A stretch of 64,000 nucleotides of DNA from Duganella guangzhouensis (lineage in GTDB: Bacteria > Pseudomonadota > Gammaproteobacteria > Burkholderiales > Burkholderiaceae_D), in contig NZ_WKJK01000022.1 in assembly GCF_009674535.1 (NCBI RefSeq), positions 1-64,000 on the forward strand. The letters are read 5' to 3'. A program made the translations under genes and the position numbers. Positions within the stretch are counted from its first letter, which is position 1; each line of letters begins with the position of its first letter. Under the pieces are notes generated by a model. It was not told where the DNA came from, made no database searches, and saw nothing but the letters and a program-made list of their open reading frames with translations. Positions 62,622 through 64,000 of the stretch are shown in pieces.

Positions 62622-63389
62622 ATGACTAGCACAACGACTGAATCCGGCAACAACAACGCCAACTCGCAAGGCCACGCAGCGAAGATCATGGTGGTGGACG
62701 ACGACGTGCGTCTGCGCGATCTGCTGCGCCGCTATCTGACCGAGCAAGGCTTCAACGTCTTCACCGCCGAAAGCGCGACCGCCATGAACAAGCTATGGCT
62801 GCGCGAACGCTACGACCTGCTGGTGCTGGACCTGATGCTGCCTGGCGAAGATGGCCTGTCGATCTGCCGCCGCCTGCGCGGCGCCGGCGACCAGACCCCG
62901 ATCATCATGCTGACCGCCAAAGGTGAAGACGTGGACCGCATCGTCGGCCTGGAAATGGGCGCTGACGACTACCTGCCGAAACCCTTCAACCCGCGCGAAC
63001 TGGTGGCCCGCATCGGCGCCGTGCTGCGTCGCCGCGGCCCGGACGAAATCCCCGGCGCGCCGTCGGAAACCCCGCAGACCTTCGAGTTCGGCCAGTTCGT
63101 GCTGGACCTGGGCACCCGCACGCTGAAGAAAAACGGCGAGACCGTGCCGCTGACCACCGGCGAATTCTCGGTGCTGAAAGTGTTTGCCCGCCACGCGCGC
63201 CAACCGCTGTCGCGCGAGAAGCTGATGGAACTGGCGCGCGGCCGCGAGTACGAAGTATTCGACCGCAGCCTGGACGTGCAGATCTCGCGCCTGCGCAAGC
63301 TGATCGAGCCCGATCCATCCAGCCCGCTGTACATCCAGACCGTGTGGGGTCTGGGCTATGTGTTCATTCCGGAGGGCCAGCCGCGATAA
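62622..63389 (+). CDS. ompR: OmpR-family response regulator
   Basis: 255 residues. The receiver (about 20-140) has IMVVDDDVRLRDLLRRYL and the phospho-acceptor in LLVLDLMLPGEDGLS; the winged-helix C terminus (about 160-250) has EFSVLKVFARHARQPLSREKLMELARGREYEVFDRSLDVQISRLRKLIEPD. It is followed 7 bp later by its sensor kinase gene, the OmpR/EnvZ arrangement, and regulates porins or osmotic/surface genes. Confidence 0.95.
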   Translation: MTSTTTESGNNNANSQGHAAKIMVVDDDVRLRDLLRRYLTEQGFNVFTAESATAMNKLWLRERYDLLVLDLMLPGEDGLSICRRLRGAGDQTPIIMLTAKGEDVDRIVGLEMGADDYLPKPFNPRELVARIGAVLRRRGPDEIPGAPSETPQTFEFGQFVLDLGTRTLKKNGETVPLTTGEFSVLKVFARHARQPLSREKLMELARGREYEVFDRSLDVQISRLRKLIEPDPSSPLYIQTVWGLGYVFIPEGQPR

Positions 63390-63396
63390 CCCGCGC

Positions 63397-64000
63397 ATGC
63401 CTATGAAGTCGCTGTTCTCCCTGCGTTTGGCCAGCCTGAAAAGCGGCTTATTCTGGCGCACCTTCTTCCTGCTTGGCGCGCTCACCACCACCAGCATGAC
63501 GGCCTGGGTCGGCATGATCAGCGTGGTGCAGCACGAGCCGATGGTGCAGCAGATCTCGGCCCAGGTGATCTCGGTGGTCACCATCACCCACGCCGCCCTC
63601 ACCCACTCCGCGCCCGAACTGCGGCGCGAGCTGCTGTTTGAGCTGGTGTCCAACGAAGGCATTCGCGTGTTTCCGCTGGAGGACGACGACAAAGTCGAGC
63701 CGCCGGCCGACAACGCGCTGATGCCGGACATCGAAAAGCTGGTCAAGGCCAAACTGGGCGCCGACACGCGTTTTTCGTCCAAGGTCAATGGCGTGGCCGG
63801 CTTCTGGGTCAGCTTCAACATCGACGATGACCAGTACTGGCTGATGCTGGAGCGCGAACGCATACGCGGCCTGACCGGCATACAGTGGCTGGGCTGGGCC
63901 AGCGTGGTGTCGGTGGTGTCCTTGCTGGGCGCGGCCTTCATCTCCAGCCTGATCAACCTGCCGCTGCGCCGCCTGACCCAGGCCACGCGCGACTTCGCCC
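63397..64000 (+). CDS. envZ: EnvZ-like sensor histidine kinase (N-terminal part)
   Basis: 201 residues are visible before the window ends. A short basic start (MPMKSLFSLRLASLKSG) leads to a first membrane helix (LFWRTFFLLGALTTTSMTAWVGM), a periplasmic domain of about 110 residues, a second helix (WLGWASVVSVVSLLGAAFISSL) and the start of a HAMP domain (INLPLRRLTQATRDFA). The kinase core lies outside. Follows ompR by 7 bp. ATG 63403 is an alternative start. Confidence 0.93.
   Translation, partial: MPMKSLFSLRLASLKSGLFWRTFFLLGALTTTSMTAWVGMISVVQHEPMVQQISAQVISVVTITHAALTHSAPELRRELLFELVSNEGIRVFPLEDDDKVEPPADNALMPDIEKLVKAKLGADTRFSSKVNGVAGFWVSFNIDDDQYWLMLERERIRGLTGIQWLGWASVVSVVSLLGAAFISSLINLPLRRLTQATRDFA

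Overview
The window looks like chromosomal DNA of a GC-rich betaproteobacterium of the Oxalobacteraceae type (Massilia, Duganella, Rugamonas and relatives). This is inferred from gene content and order: dapC-dapD-pilU, yffB-dapE-prmB-yheS, a PEP-CTERM protein, a LytS/LytTR pair, an OmpR/EnvZ pair and many LysR/AraC regulators. I see no rRNA, tRNA, CRISPR array, integrase or transposase. Coding density is very high; only one gap exceeds 300 bases (3026-3382).

Layout. 1-5.9 kb: a cut gene, an EamA exporter, a RidA-like protein, a PLP aminotransferase, a REC-PAS-GGDEF diguanylate cyclase and an MFS transporter. 5.9-22.3 kb: a catabolic-looking island framed by two AraC regulators. It holds an SDR-ALDH-flavin monooxygenase operon, a TonB-dependent receptor, an operon of an AGPS-like FAD enzyme, a GlpD-like dehydrogenase and an FGGY kinase, a P450-SRPBCC-small exported protein operon, and a VOC protein. 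22.3-28.5 kb: an M16 peptidase, an FMN riboswitch with ribB, and a DHA2 exporter with a divergent LysR. 28.5-31 kb: an MlaE-like permease, an MCE protein and a lipoprotein with no ATPase gene, followed by a pair of 35-bp repeats. 31-41 kb: an exported nucleoside hydrolase, YciH, a cysteine hydrolase, a GlxA-type regulator, a DEAD-box helicase, an M19 dipeptidase, a decayed gene, LysR/LysE, a MerR-controlled membrane protein and a DUF4153 protein. 41-53 kb: lysine/diaminopimelate synthesis (dapC, dapD, dapE) interleaved with pilU, a glutathione peroxidase, a DJ-1/YHS fusion, a LytS/LytTR system, a PEP-CTERM protein, yffB, prmB and yheS. 53-64 kb: CheW, ArfB, a DHA2 exporter with an XRE regulator, TauE with LysR, two tandem FapA/DUF342 proteins with a perfect FNR-type box upstream, a small exported protein, and OmpR with the start of its sensor kinase.

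The most interesting system is the 13.5-22 kb region. An AGPS-like enzyme, a GlpD-like FAD dehydrogenase and an FGGY kinase form one tight operon beside alcohol/aldehyde oxidation genes, a monooxygenase, a P450 and an outer-membrane receptor. I propose uptake and breakdown of an alkyl-glycerol (ether-lipid-like) or other lipophilic substrate. This is inference from gene families and layout, not a demonstrated pathway. Other notable points are the MCE operon without an ATPase, the FNR box before the DUF342 pair, a textbook MerR long-spacer promoter, and a series of convergent genes whose stop codons interlock.
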